DNA of 64,000 nucleotides from Luteimicrobium album. Its GTDB lineage: Bacteria > Actinomycetota > Actinomycetes > Actinomycetales > Cellulomonadaceae. Of the stretch, positions 19,985 through 29,690 are shown piece by piece. Under the pieces are notes generated by a model, which had not been told where the DNA came from, searched no databases, and worked only from the letters and a program-made list of their open reading frames with translations. The stretch is taken from NCBI RefSeq assembly GCF_030161555.1, contig NZ_BSUK01000001.1, positions 4,092,001 to 4,156,000 on the forward strand, read 5' to 3'. Every line of letters begins with the position of its first letter. Within the stretch, counting starts at the first letter, position 1. The translations under genes were made by a program, and so were the position numbers.

Positions 19985-20108
19985 CGTGCTCAGCTCCTGA
20001 CCTGGTGACGCCCGACGACGCCGGGTGCGCCGTCCGATCCGACCGACCAGACTACGTGACCGGCCCTCGGCCGGGCGCAGGTTTTGTCGTCGGCGAACGC
20101 CCCGAGCG

Positions 20109-21592
20109 TCAGGACAGGAACGGGATCGGGTTCGTGAAGGTGCCGTCCAGCATGACCTCGAAGTGGAGGTGGCACGCCGTGCTCAGGCCGTAGTCGCCCG
20201 CGTGCCCGACGACCTGTCCGCGCGACACGTGCTGCCCGGCGTGCACCACGAAGTTGACCATGTGGTTGTAGGTCGTGAACTCCTCGTGCGTCTTGTACAG
20301 GCCGTGGTCGACGACGACCCGGTTGCCGTAGCCGTCGACCCAGCCGGCCGACACGACCGTCCCGCTCGCCGCCGCCATGATCGGGACGCCGCACGGCGCG
20401 TGCAGGTCGACGCCCTCGTGCATGCGGTAGTAGCCGAGGATCGGGTGCAGCCGCCAGCCGAACGGGGACGTCACGTACGTGTTCGCGACCGGCCACGAGA
20501 GCTGCCCCAGCCCGATCCCGCTGCCGCCCGACGAGCCCCCGGACGAGCCCCCGCCCGAGCCGCCCGAGCTCCCGGACGAACCGCCGCCCGAGCTCCCCGA
20601 CCCCCGGACGACCCGCCGCTCGCCTTGTGCTCGGCGCGCTGCTTGGCGAGCTCCTCCTGACGCTTCTTCTCGGCGGCCGCGGCGCGCGCGGCGTTGCGCT
20701 TCTTGATCTGCGCGGCGAGCGTCGCGATGGTCTGCTGCTGCGCCTTGGTCTGCGCCTCGTTCGCCTCGACCGCCGCCGCGGCGGACTTCTTCTGCTTCTC
20801 GACCTCCGCGGCCTTCTTCGTCTTGCTGGCCTGCAGGGCGTCGAGGGTCGCCTTGCGCTTCGTCGCGTCCGCCTGCGCCGCCTTCGCCTCGGCGACCTTC
20901 TCGTCCGCCTGGGCCTTGAGGTCCGCCACCTGCTGGCGCACGGCCTCGAGCCGGACGGACCGGTTCTTCGCCACGGCCTCGGTGTCCTGGAGCGACCGGA
21001 GCTCGCGCGACTGGGTCCGCGAGACGGTCTTGGCGAGCGCGTAGTCGTCGACGAACTGCTGCGTGCTCTGCGCACCCGTGACCACGCCGAGGCTCGTGAG
21101 GGCGCCGTCGCCGCGCATCGCGCGTCGGGCCATGGCGGCGACGTCGTCGTGCGCCTGCGCGACCTGGGTGGCGCCCTTCGTCACCTGCGCCGCGAGCTCC
21201 TTCTCCTGGCTCTGGGCGTCGGCGAGGCGCTGCGCGAGGAGCTGCTGGGCGCGCTGCGTCGCCTCGACCTTGCCGTTGGCGACGTCGAGGTCGGCCTGCG
21301 CGACGGGGATCTTCGCCTCGACGTCCTTGAGCTCGAGGTACACCTTCGACAGTGCCGCCGACGTGTCCTCGAGCTGCGACTCGAGGTCCTCGTTCTTCGC
21401 CTCGAGCGCCTTCTGCTTCGCGACCGCCGCGGCACGGCGGTCGTCGAGGTCGTCGGCGTGCGCCGCCACGGCCGACCCCGCGAGCAGGGCCGTCCCCACC
21501 GCGGCAGCGAGCGTGCGGGCGAACCACAGCCGCGCCGTCGGGCGTGGCCGCGGACGCGCGGCGGAGTCGGGGAACGTCGTCGAGGCTCGCAT
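20109..21592 (-). CDS. M23 family murein hydrolase activator/peptidase, EnvC-like, frameshifted in this sequence
   Basis: A signal peptide (helix at residues ~23-45, AHA cleavage) is followed by about 260 residues of coiled coil, a Gly/Ser-rich linker and a C-terminal LytM/M23 domain. The M23 domain shows [20 protein letters not shown] and HLHFEV zinc ligands. The frame changes inside the linker at 20601-20605 (one base missing in a C5 run). About 494 residues repaired. Next to ftsEX, it is the probable extracytoplasmic hydrolase controlled by FtsEX during septal wall splitting. Confidence 0.85.
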
Positions 21593-21593
21593 C

Positions 21594-22507
21594 TCACACC
21601 CTCGTGTAGCGCCGCAGGGTCAGGACGCTCGCCAGGGCCGCGAGCACGACCGCGATCGCGAGCAGGACGGGCGCGATCGTCAGCACGTCCCGCTCCGTGA
21701 CATACGGCGCCCAGGTCACCGACCGGGCCAGCCAGTCGTCCACCAGGTACTTCACCGCCAGCCACAGGCCGCCGATCGCGAGGCCCGCGCCCAGCAGGGC
21801 GGAGATCGCCCCTCGAGCATGAACGGCAGGTGCACGAACCAGTTGCTCGCACCCACGAGGCGCATGATCCCCGTCTCGCGACGGCGGCTCATCGCAGACA
21901 GGCGGATCGTCGTCGTCGTCAGCAGGACGGCGGCGAGGAGCATGACGGCCGCCAGACCCGCGGACAGGTACGACGCGCGGTTCAGCGCGAGGAAGAGCGA
22001 GTCGAAGATCCGGCGCTCGTCCTGGACGTACTCGACCCCTGGCCTGCCCGTGACCACGTCCGCGACGACCTGGTACCGCGACGGGTCCTTGAGCTTGATC
22101 CGGAACGAGGCCTGCATGTCGTCCTGCGTGAGCTGGGTCCCGTTGTACCCGTCGGGGTAGCGGGCCTGGAACTCCTTGAACGCCTCGGCCTTGGACTCGA
22201 ACTGCACCTTCTCGACGAGCGGCGCGACGTCGGGCGACTTCATCAGCGCCGAGAGCGCGTCGATCTGCTGCTGCGTGGCCTCGCCGCTCGAGCAGCCGGC
22301 CTCCGTCGAGCCCTGCGGGCACAAGAAGACCGAGACCTCGACCTTGCCGTACCAGTCGTCCTGCAGCTTCCCGATCTGCATCTGCAGCAGCGCGGCAGCG
22401 CCCACGAACGTGAGCGACACGAACGTCACGAGCACCACCGCGACCACCATGGTCACGTTGCGGCGCAGCCCCTGGCCGATCTCCGACAGGACGTACTGGA
22501 ACCTCAC
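21594..22507 (-). CDS. ftsX: Cell division protein FtsX, frameshifted in this sequence
   Basis: An N-terminal helix ([20 protein letters not shown]), an extracytoplasmic domain with [10 protein letters not shown] and three C-terminal helices identify FtsX, the membrane half of the FtsEX complex. The frame breaks at 21809-21812 (FMLEG to AISALLGAG; one base missing in a C4 run), and the repaired length is about 305 residues. The two-base gap to the peptidase gene and overlap with ftsE indicate one operon. Confidence 0.92.
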
Positions 22508-23199
22508 GCGATGCGCTCCGATCCGTAGGCGCCGCGCGACTCGTCGCGCACCACCTCGCCGGTCTTGAGCTCGATGACCCGCTTGCGCAGCTCGTCGACC
22601 ATCTCGTCGTCGTGGGTCGCCATGACGACCGTGGTGCCGTTGCGGTGGATGCGGTCGAGGAGCCGAGTGATGCCGAGGGACGTCGTGGGGTCGAGGTTCC
22701 CGGTGGGCTCGTCGGCCAGCAGGATCGGCGGACGGTTCACCATGGCGCGCGCGATGGCGACGCGCTGCTGCTCACCGCCGGACAGCTCCTCGGGCAGCCG
22801 CTTCTCCTTGCCGTCCAGACCCACCAGCTCGAGCACCTCGGGGACGCGGAGCCGGATCGTGTGCCGCTGCTCCCCGATCACCTGCAGCGCGAACGCCACG
22901 TTGTCGAAGACCGTCTTGTTGGGCAGGAGACGGAAGTCCTGGAAGACCACGCCGATCCCGCGGCGTAGCTGCGGGACCTTCCAGCTCGACAGCCGCGACA
23001 GGTCGCGGCCCGCGACGTACACCCGCCCACCCGTCGGGCGCTCCTCGCGCAGGATCAGGTGGAGGAACGTCGACTTGCCCGAGCCCGACGCCCCGACGAT
23101 GAACACGAACTCGCCGCGCTCGATGTCGACGCTGACGCGGTCGAGCGCCGGACGGGCGCCACGCGCGTACACCTTGGTGACGTCGTCGAACCTGATCAC
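22504..23199 (-). CDS. ftsE: Cell division ATP-binding protein FtsE
   Basis: A 231-residue ABC ATPase with Walker [10 protein letters not shown], signature LSGGEQQR, Walker [13 protein letters not shown] and the H-loop ATHDDE. It couples ATP hydrolysis to FtsX and, through it, to the wall hydrolase. It overlaps ftsX by four bases. Confidence 0.97.
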   Translation of the reverse strand: MIRFDDVTKVYARGARPALDRVSVDIERGEFVFIVGASGSGKSTFLHLILREERPTGGRVYVAGRDLSRLSSWKVPQLRRGIGVVFQDFRLLPNKTVFDNVAFALQVIGEQRHTIRLRVPEVLELVGLDGKEKRLPEELSGGEQQRVAIARAMVNRPPILLADEPTGNLDPTTSLGITRLLDRIHRNGTTVVMATHDDEMVDELRKRVIELKTGEVVRDESRGAYGSERIA

Positions 23200-23358
23200 G
23201 CCCGATCACCCCTCCCGTGCTGTCGTCGTCGCCGGCGCCGGCGGCGCACCTCACCGTGCGCTGCCACGCACGGCGGCTTCGACACTAAGCACGGGCCTTC
23301 GCCCGCCCGACGGCGACACGCCGGGGCGGAGCGTGCCTGGACGGGGGCTGAGCGTGGG

Positions 23359-24474
23359 TCAGGCGGCCTGCGACGCACCCCGGCGCCAGCGGATGCCCGC
23401 CTCGATGAAGTCGTCGATGTCACCGTCGAACACGGCCGACGGGTTGCCGACCTCGTGCTCCGTCCGCAGGTCCTTGACCATCTGGTACGGCTGGAGGACG
23501 TAGGAGCGCATCTGGTCGCCCCAGCTCGCCTTGATGTCGCCCGCGAGCTCCTTCTTCTTCGCGGCCTCCTCCTGCTGGCGGACCAGCAGCAGGCGCGACT
23601 GGAGCACGCGGAGCGCGGCGGCACGGTTCTGGATCTGCGACTTCTCGTTCTGCATCGAGACGACGATCCCGGTCGGGATGTGGGTCATGCGGACCGCGGA
23701 GTCCGTCGTGTTGACGGACTGCCCGCCCGGGCCCGACGAGCGGAACACGTCGACCTTGATCTCCGACTCGGGGATGTCGACGCTGTCCGTCTGCTCGATC
23801 AGCGGGATCACCTCGACCGCGGCGAACGACGTCTGCCGGCGGCCCTGGTTGTCGAACGGCGAGATGCGGACCAGGCGGTGCGTGCCGGCCTCGACGGACA
23901 GGTTCCCGTACGCGTACGGTGCCTTGACCTCGAACGTCGCCGACTTGAGGCCGGCCTCCTCCGCGTACGACGTGTCGAGGACCTGGGTCGAGTAGCCGTG
24001 GCGCTCCGCCCAGCGCAGGTACATGCGCAGCAGCATCTCCGCGAAGTCGGCGGCGTCGACGCCGCCCGCACCCGCGCGGATCGTGACGACGGCCTCGCGG
24101 GCGTCGTACTCGCCGCTCAGCAGGGTCCGGACCTCGAGCGCGTCGAGATCCTTGCGGATGGCGGCGAGCTCGCCCTCGGCCTCTGCCAGGGTCTCCGCGT
24201 CGCCCCCATCCTCAGTCGCCATCTCGACGAGGGTCTCGAGGTCGTCGATCCTGCTCGCCATGTGGGTGACGCGGTCCAGCTCGGACTGCGTCTGCGACAG
24301 TGCGGTCGTCACCTTCTGGGCCGCCTCGGGGTCGTCCCACAGGTCAGGAGCCGCGGCCTGCTCGGACAGCTCGGCGACCTTCTTCTCCAGCACGGCCGGG
24401 TCGCTCACCGACTCGATCGACTCGAGAGTGGTACGGAGGGCCTTGATCTCAGCCGGGAAGTCGATGGTCGCCAC
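23359..24474 (-). CDS. prfB: Peptide chain release factor 2
   Basis: A 371-residue class I release factor recognising UGA/UAA. It shows the RF2 tripeptide SPF (RISPFDNQG) and the GGQ peptidyl-hydrolysis motif ([16 protein letters not shown]). The frame is continuous from ATG or GTG 24474, so the autoregulatory +1 frameshift known in many bacteria is absent here. A TAGGGT box eight bases upstream suggests a leaderless start. Confidence 0.96.
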   Translation of the reverse strand: MATIDFPAEIKALRTTLESIESVSDPAVLEKKVAELSEQAAAPDLWDDPEAAQKVTTALSQTQSELDRVTHMASRIDDLETLVEMATEDGGDAETLAEAEGELAAIRKDLDALEVRTLLSGEYDAREAVVTIRAGAGGVDAADFAEMLLRMYLRWAERHGYSTQVLDTSYAEEAGLKSATFEVKAPYAYGNLSVEAGTHRLVRISPFDNQGRRQTSFAAVEVIPLIEQTDSVDIPESEIKVDVFRSSGPGGQSVNTTDSAVRMTHIPTGIVVSMQNEKSQIQNRAAALRVLQSRLLLVRQQEEAAKKKELAGDIKASWGDQMRSYVLQPYQMVKDLRTEHEVGNPSAVFDGDIDDFIEAGIRWRRGASQAA

Positions 24475-24506
24475 GAGGTTCTACCCTACGCGACCACCGG
24501 ACGCGG

Positions 24507-24541
24507 ACGGGCCGCCTCCCGATGAGCTGGAGGCGGCCCGT
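24507..24541. terminator. Terminator hairpin between the lipoprotein gene and prfB
   Basis: ACGGGCCGCCTCC and GGAGGCGGCCCGT form a perfect 13-bp stem with a nine-base loop, placed after the lipoprotein stop. Confidence 0.75.
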
Positions 24542-24567
24542 CAACCGGTCGTCGGCCGGTCCGTCGG

Positions 24568-24999
24568 TCAGTTGCTGGGCGCGATCGACACGATCCGCCA
24601 CTGCGAGCCGCCCTGGTCGTCGGGGGTCACGTTGACGAGCCACGCGTCGTAGGTGACCGACGACGGGTCCTTGCCCGCGTCCGCGATCTGCTTCTTCGCG
24701 TCGGCCGTCATGCCGGTCTGCTGCTCGACGAACGTGACGACGTCCTTGTCATCCTTCGACACGTTGAGGCTGACCTGCCCGTGGTACGCGGTCACCTTCG
24801 CGTTCGGGAACTTGGCCGCGATCGCGTCGCTCAGCTCCTGCGCCTTCACGTCGGCGGGGCGCTGGGTCGCGGCCTCGGAGGGCGCAGCGGAGGTCGTGGT
24901 CGACGACGACGACGAGGAGTCGTCGTCGGAGCTGCACGCCGCGGCGCCGAACCCGATCAGGGCGGCGAGGGGCAGTGCGATGAGGGCTGTCTTCTTCAT
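24568..24999 (-). CDS. Hypothetical lipoprotein
   Basis: A 143-residue secreted lipoprotein. ATG 24999 follows AAGGAG by nine bases. Signal peptide MKKTALIALPLAALIGFG with lipobox GAAACSS, then a Ser/Thr linker and a compact domain containing VKAQELSDAIAAKFPNAKVTAYHG. No family recognised. It has an unusually long upstream region (see 25000-25344). Confidence 0.75.
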   Translation of the reverse strand: MKKTALIALPLAALIGFGAAACSSDDDSSSSSSTTTSAAPSEAATQRPADVKAQELSDAIAAKFPNAKVTAYHGQVSLNVSKDDKDVVTFVEQQTGMTADAKKQIADAGKDPSSVTYDAWLVNVTPDDQGGSQWRIVSIAPSN

Positions 25000-25169
25000 G
25001 GGAACGGGCTCCTTCGTCAGTTGCGTATGCGTTCTCGTCACGTCACCGCCGGCATCCGACGCCTTCACGACCGCACAGCACGACGCAGCCGCGCGCGCCA
25101 CGGTGTCAGCTCTGAGGACAGCTCTGCAGGACGAGGTGCGGGCCGCGCGACGGTGCGACCATCCGGCGC

Positions 25170-25238
25170 GGTGCGGCTGCACTGGCCCCGGTGAACTGCC
25201 GGGCCAACGACGTCGGATCGCCGACGCCGGGCCGCACC
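25170..25238. other. Possible three-way-junction RNA element
   Basis: GGTGCGGC (25170-25177) pairs with GCCGCACC (25231-25238). Inside are two further helices: TGGCCCCGG/CCGGGCCA (25183-25191 with 25199-25206, one bulge) and CGTCGG/CCGACG (25211-25216 with 25221-25226). The GC content raises the chance of accidental pairing. Confidence 0.3.
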
Positions 25239-25319
25239 CTCGAACGGGATGCCACGAACAAGTTAACACCGTGTTCACACACGGCACGCACTGATATATG
25301 ACGGGCACGGGCCCGCTCC

Positions 25320-25338
25320 GGGACCGACGACCGGTCCC
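25320..25338 (-). terminator. Terminator-like hairpin at the end of the tad locus
   Basis: GGGACCG, five-base loop ACGAC, CGGTCCC. Lies six bases past the stop of the last tad gene. Confidence 0.5.
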
Positions 25339-25344
25339 CGCGGT

Positions 25345-25800
25345 TCAGTCCGCGCGGGCGCGGGCGTCCGCAGTCACCACGACGCCCCCGGAGAACGCCG
25401 CCGTCGCCCAGGTCAGCAGCGTCGGGCGGACGCGCGCCCGCAGGACGACCTCCGCCGTGCGGCCGTCGGGCGTCGACGCGTCGACGACCCGGACCTCCTC
25501 GTAGCCGTCGACCAGCTCGGGCGAGTCCGCGAGGACCGCGTCGACGGCGTCCTGCACGTCCGTGTCGGAGATCACGACCTGCGGCGTCAGGCCCGTGTCG
25601 AGCCGGTCGTAGTACAGGCCGCGGTCGAGCCGGTCGGCGGCGTCGAGCGCGATCTGGTCGGCCACGTCGTACAGGCGCTTGCGCTCGAGGTGGACCGACG
25701 ACGCCGACGCGACGGCGAAGACCAGGGCGAGCGCGAGCACCACGACGCCGATCGTGAGCAGCATGATCTGACCGGACTCCCGGTCCTCCCCGCCGCTCAC
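25345..25800 (-). CDS. Tad pilus assembly protein, TadG-like
   Basis: A 151-residue protein from GTG 25800 (GTGA overlap with the TadE stop). ESGQIMLLTIGVVVLALALVF is the typical Tad/TadG N-terminal membrane helix, followed by the HLERKRLYDVADQIALDAAD helix. There is no von Willebrand A domain, so it is the short form. It is the last gene of the pilus locus and presumably a minor pseudopilin-like component. Confidence 0.8.
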   Translation of the reverse strand: MSGGEDRESGQIMLLTIGVVVLALALVFAVASASSVHLERKRLYDVADQIALDAADRLDRGLYYDRLDTGLTPQVVISDTDVQDAVDAVLADSPELVDGYEEVRVVDASTPDGRTAEVVLRARVRPTLLTWATAAFSGGVVVTADARARAD

Positions 25801-26246
25801 GACCACCCCGTCAGGTCCGCGTAGCGCGGGAACGTGCCGTGCGCGGTCGCCTCGACGGGCACCGCGAGCGGCACGTGGGCGCGCACGAACGCCGGCACGA
25901 GCGGGAGCGCCACCTCGACCCGGACGCGCGCCACGACCGCCGTGCCTGACGTCCCGCACGTACCGCCGAGGCACGACAACGAGACCGCGCTCGCGGCGTC
26001 GTCGAGCGGGATGTGCTGGTCCTCGAAGGCGAGCCGGGTCGCGTCCACCGCGAGCGCCTCGCCCGACGCCTGGCCGGGTGCGACGACGAACACGCGCGCC
26101 GCGCCGCTCGCCGCGGACTCCGCGGCGAAGGACGCCGCCTGGACCCGCCCGACCGTGAGGACCAGGTAGACCAGCGGCACGAGGAGCACGAGGCTCGCAC
26201 CCAGGAACTCGACGAGGGCGCTGCCCTCGTCCCGGCGGGCGCTCAC
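25797..26246 (-). CDS. TadE-like pilus protein (second of two)
   Basis: A 149-residue pseudopilin. RRDEGSALVEFLGASLVLLVPLVYLVL is the TadE motif (G, then E at +5 or +6 in a hydrophobic helix), with a C-terminal extracytoplasmic domain holding two cysteines (CLGGTC). Overlaps both neighbours by four bases. Confidence 0.85.
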   Translation of the reverse strand: MSARRDEGSALVEFLGASLVLLVPLVYLVLTVGRVQAASFAAESAASGAARVFVVAPGQASGEALAVDATRLAFEDQHIPLDDAASAVSLSCLGGTCGTSGTAVVARVRVEVALPLVPAFVRAHVPLAVPVEATAHGTFPRYADLTGWS

Positions 26247-26653
26247 CGTGGCTCCGCGACGGCGTGCCCGACGACGTCGACCACGCCACCTGGACCCAGG
26301 AGGCCGACCACGGGCAGCGGCGCCTCGACGGAGACCTCGACGACGGCGACGCCGTCGCGCGTCGTGTACCGAGCGGTGACGTCGCGCGCGTACCGGGACG
26401 AGAGGTCGGCGGAGATCAGCTCCTGCGTGCGCCGGACCGCGTCGTCGGGGCCGCGGTCCGCGCGGGCGCCGTAGCGCGCACCCTCGGCCGCGGAGTCGAC
26501 GAGCATCGACCGCACGTGCTGAGCCAGCGCGACCTGCACCACACCCAGGAAGAGCACCATGAGCAGCACCGAGACGAGGACGAAGTCCACGACGGCCGAC
26601 CCGCCCTCGGCGTCGCCCCGCCCCGCACCACGCGCGGTCCTCGGCGAGGTCAC
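26243..26653 (-). CDS. TadE-like pilus protein (first of two)
   Basis: A 136-residue pseudopilin from GTG 26653, which overlaps the stop of the pilin-like gene. EGGSAVVDFVLVSVLLMVLFLGVVQVALA is the TadE helix, here with D in place of the usual E. The helix is followed by SAAEGARYGA, typical of the family. Confidence 0.85.
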   Translation of the reverse strand: MTSPRTARGAGRGDAEGGSAVVDFVLVSVLLMVLFLGVVQVALAQHVRSMLVDSAAEGARYGARADRGPDDAVRRTQELISADLSSRYARDVTARYTTRDGVAVVEVSVEAPLPVVGLLGPGGVVDVVGHAVAEPR

Positions 26654-26889
26654 GGCCCCTTGACGCTGTCGATCGCGTTGCCGAACAGGTCCGGCAGCAC
26701 CTTGCCCGCGACGGCCCACAGCGCGATCACGAGGCCCGCGGTCATGAGCGTCACCAGGACCCAGCCCGGGACGTCGCCCCGCTCGCCGTCGCCCGGACGG
26801 CCGTCCTGCGTCGCGCGCACGCGCTGCGCCGCGGCGCCGGCCCAGACGTGCGCCCGTCGGCTCGCGAGCTCGATCAGCGACTTCTTCAC
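26650..26889 (-). CDS. Small pilin-like membrane peptide of the tad locus
   Basis: A 79-residue protein: a basic N-terminal half, then GDVPGWVLVTLMTAGLVIAL, one membrane helix and a short amphipathic tail. It sits where Flp pilin genes are found in actinobacterial tad loci. The classic GxxxxEY processing motif is not present, so I cannot be sure it is the major pilin. Confidence 0.65.
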   Translation of the reverse strand: MKKSLIELASRRAHVWAGAAAQRVRATQDGRPGDGERGDVPGWVLVTLMTAGLVIALWAVAGKVLPDLFGNAIDSVKGP

Positions 26890-26974
26890 TGCTACCTCCG
26901 GTGGTTCTGGCTCAGGGTTCGACGCGCGCCGGCGGGCGCGGCCTCTCGGGGTACGGGCATCGGGGGCTCGGCTC

Positions 26975-27916
26975 TCACAGGCCGATCCGGAGCGTCACGA
27001 GGCTCGGGAACACGGCGAAGGCCACCGTCACGGGCAGCACCAGGAAGACGACAGGGATCATCATGGCCGTCTCCTTCTTGCCGCCCGTCTCCATCAACGC
27101 GCGTCGCCCGGCCTCCCGGACGTCCTGCGCCTGGGCGCGGAGCACGTCGGCGAGCGGTGTCCCGCGCTCGACGGCGACCGACAGGCCGTCCGCGAAGCGG
27201 GTCACCGCGGGCAGGGAGATGCGGTCGGCGAGCTGCTCGAGCGCGCGGACGAGGGACGTGCCCGAGCGCACGGCGCCGAGCGCCGTGCCGAGCTCTTCGG
27301 CGAGCGCGCCGTGGGCGGTGCGGCGGACCCGCTCGAGCGCGCCCACCGGCGACTCACCGGCCGTCACGGCGAGCGCGAGGAGCTCGGCCACGGTCGGGAA
27401 CTCGGCGAGGATCCGTTCCTCGCGGGCCGTGACCTCGCGCCCGAGCAGGTAGTCGCAGACCAGCGCGCCGACGACGCCGCACACGAGCACGAGCGCGAAG
27501 AGCGGCACGACCGAGGCCCCGCGCGCCACGAGCAGCAGCACCGCGAACGCCAGGCCGGTGGCGAGCCCGACCGCGCCGAACACCACCTGCCGGGCCCGGT
27601 ACTGCTCGACGGTCTCGGCCCGCCCCGCCCGGGCCAGCCGGCGGGCGAGCTCCGACCGGGTGGGGCCGAACCGTTCGAACGCGCGACCGATGTCGTCGAG
27701 CCACGGCGCGACGAGCCGCTCGAGCGCGCCGAACGGCGTGCGGACCGGGGTGGGGGCGAGCAGCGCGGACTCCGCCGAGTGCACCCGGAGCCACGGTGCG
27801 ACGCGTTCGGCGAGGATGGCACGGCAGGCACGCAGGCGAGCCACGACGAGGAGCAGACCGAGCGAGAACCCGGCGCCGACGAAGGCGCCCCAGGCGGCGA
27901 GCTGGCCGGCGGTCAT
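26975..27916 (-). CDS. tadC: Tad pilus inner-membrane platform protein TadC (T2SS F family)
   Basis: A 313-residue protein with N-terminal helix, two central helices and two C-terminal ones, and the GspF-domain pattern EFPTVAELLALAVTAGESPVGALERV, RFADGLSVAVERGTPLADVL and KKETAMMIPVVFLVLPVTV. It forms the pilus motor platform together with TadB. Start overlaps the tadB stop (ATGA). Confidence 0.9.
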   Translation of the reverse strand: MTAGQLAAWGAFVGAGFSLGLLLVVARLRACRAILAERVAPWLRVHSAESALLAPTPVRTPFGALERLVAPWLDDIGRAFERFGPTRSELARRLARAGRAETVEQYRARQVVFGAVGLATGLAFAVLLLVARGASVVPLFALVLVCGVVGALVCDYLLGREVTAREERILAEFPTVAELLALAVTAGESPVGALERVRRTAHGALAEELGTALGAVRSGTSLVRALEQLADRISLPAVTRFADGLSVAVERGTPLADVLRAQAQDVREAGRRALMETGGKKETAMMIPVVFLVLPVTVAFAVFPSLVTLRIGL

Positions 27917-28769
27917 CGCAGCACCCGCGTCTCCTCGGGCAGCCGCCCGATCCGGATCATGAGGCGGTACGCCACCGCGCAGCACGCGGCACCGAGCCCG
28001 AGCACGGCGACACCGGCCACCGAGTCGTACGCCTGGGCCGTCTCGGGGCGCGTCGCGAGCAGCGCCAGCACCACCCACGGCCCGGCGACCGCGAGCCGCG
28101 CCGCGTTGATCGTCCACGACTGGCGGGCCTCGAGCTCGCCGCGCGTGCGCGCGTCCTCGCGCAGGAACGTGGAGAGCGTCCGGAGGAGGCGGCCGAGGTC
28201 CGTGCCGCCGACGTCGCGGGTCATCCGCAGAGCCTCGACGATCCGGTCGCCGACCGGGTCCGCGAGCCGGGCCTTGAGCGCGTCCAGGCACTCGGAGAAC
28301 CGGCCCGACGCGCGGAAGTCGCTCGCGAACGCCCGGAACTGGGGCCTCAGCTCGACGGGCCCGCGCTCGCCGAGCTGCGCGACGGCCTCGGGCAGCGACA
28401 ACCCCGCCCGCACGCCCGACGCCAGGTTGTCCACGACCTCGGGCCACACCTCGCGCAGGGCCACGCGCCGTCGTCGGGCGCGCGACCGGACGAGCATCGC
28501 GGGGATCCCCCGGCGAGCAGCGCGAACGCGAGGCTGATGGTCCCGGAGCGGGTGAACACGAAGCCCGCGAGCGCCACGACGACGCCGACGACGACGCTCG
28601 CCCCGACGAGTCCGCCCGGCGTCACGCCGGTCGCGCCGGCCTGGACGAGGAGGTCCTGGGTGCGGGCGGCCCAGCCGTCGCTGCGCCGGGTCCGTGGGGT
28701 CGGCGCCCACCACGCGGTCCACACGAGGCACAGGCCGGCGCCGAGCAGGAGGCCGAGGACGACGCCCAT
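27913..28769 (-). CDS. tadB: Tad pilus inner-membrane platform protein TadB, frameshifted in this sequence
   Basis: N-terminal MGVVLGLLLGAGLCLVWTAWW and the GspF domain (WPEVVDNLASGVRAGLSLPEAV; RMTRDVGGTDLGRLLRTLS) are split by a shift at 28507-28511 (one base missing in a C5 run, reading ALLAGG to IPAMLVRSR). Repaired length is about 285 residues. Start overlaps the tadA stop. Confidence 0.88.
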
Positions 28770-29670
28770 CAGGCCTGCCCCCGGTACGCGTCGGCGAACG
28801 GCTGGGCCGGCGGCGGGGGATAGACCGTGGTGCCGGCGGCGCCGGGCGCCGCGTGGTCGCGCTGCGCCTCGTGCGGGCGTCCGGTCGCGAGCAGCGCGAG
28901 GACGTCGATCCCCGCGCGCTCGTAGCGGTCGAGCGCCGGCGGGAGCCCGTCGCCGCGCACCAGCTCGCCACCGGACCGCCCGCCGCCGACCCGATGGAAG
29001 ATCGTGGACGTCTCGACGACGTCCTGCTCGACGCGCCCGGGCACGCCGACGATCTCGCGGACCTGGCGCCGCCCGTCGGGCGCGACGCCGAGGTGGACGA
29101 CGACGTCGACCGACGACGCGACGGTGGGCACGACGAACCGGTCGGACACGTTCTCGCCGGCGAGGAGCGGGAGGGCCGTCATCTTGCCGATGGCCTCGCG
29201 GGCCGAGCTCGCGTGCAGCGTGCACATGCCCGGGATGCCGGAGTTCAAGGCGATCAGCAGGTCGAACGCCTCGGCCTCGCGGACCTCGCCGATGACGATG
29301 CGGTCGGGGCGCATGCGCAGCGCCTCCTTGACGAGACGGCGGAGCGTGATCTCGCCGGTGCCCTCGAGGCTGGGCTGGCGGCACTGCATCGCGACGAGGT
29401 CCCGCGCGGCGATCCGGAGCTCGAAGACCTCCTCGCAGGTGATGATCCGCTGCGTCGCGGGCACCGATCCGGCGAGCGCGTTGAGCATCGTCGTCTTGCC
29501 GGCCTGCGTCGCGCCCGACACGAGGACGTTGAGCCCGGCGCGCACGGTCGCGTCGAGGAACGACGCCGCCTGCCCGGTCAGGGACCCCAGCGCGACGAGG
29601 TCGCCCAGGTGCGACGCGCGCAGGACGTGCTTGCGGATGTTGACCGCCATCTCAGCGCGCGTGACGTCCG
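28769..29670 (-). pseudogene. tadA: tadA/cpaF secretion ATPase, 3' part, interrupted by prophage
   Basis: About 300 C-terminal residues of the Flp-pilus ATPase: VNIRKHVLRASHLGDLVALGSL, Walker A SGATQAGKTTMLNAL, CEEVFELRIAARD, RMRPDRIVIGEVREAEAFD (Walker B) and GMCTLHASSAREA. Homology to the family stops upstream of about ADVTRAEMAVN, exactly where the phage integrase ends. The N-terminal half must lie beyond the prophage, outside the window. As it stands the ATPase cannot be made whole, so the pilus motor should be off in this lysogen. Confidence 0.88.
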
Positions 29671-29690
29671 CTATCCGATGGGACGCAGAG
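29655..29690. other. Putative attL, phage/host junction
   Basis: The integrase stop codon (29671-29673) and the last recognisable TadA codons (IADVTRAE) meet here. Serine-integrase phages carry attP next to int, so the core should lie in this interval. The exact core cannot be defined without attR. Confidence 0.6.

Larger units (their letters stand above)
25000..25344 (-). promoter_or_regulatory. Gene-free region upstream of the lipoprotein gene
   Basis: No convincing coding sequence. From right to left on the minus strand it holds the tad terminator hairpin (25320-25338), an AT-rich TATAT patch near 25292-25298, a 17-bp near-perfect dyad GTTAACACCGTGTTCAC (25262-25278), and a self-complementary 69-base segment (25170-25238). 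The ribosome-binding site of the lipoprotein follows. This looks like a regulated promoter with a long structured leader, by inference. Confidence 0.45.

Noticed and set aside
23359-24474. Programmed +1 frameshift in prfB
   Set aside because: The frame is continuous with no in-frame UGA near codon 25.
25170-25238. Possible tRNA gene in the gene-free region
   Set aside because: The closing stem is tRNA-like, but there is no T-loop, anticodon arm or D-arm consensus; described only as a possible structured element.
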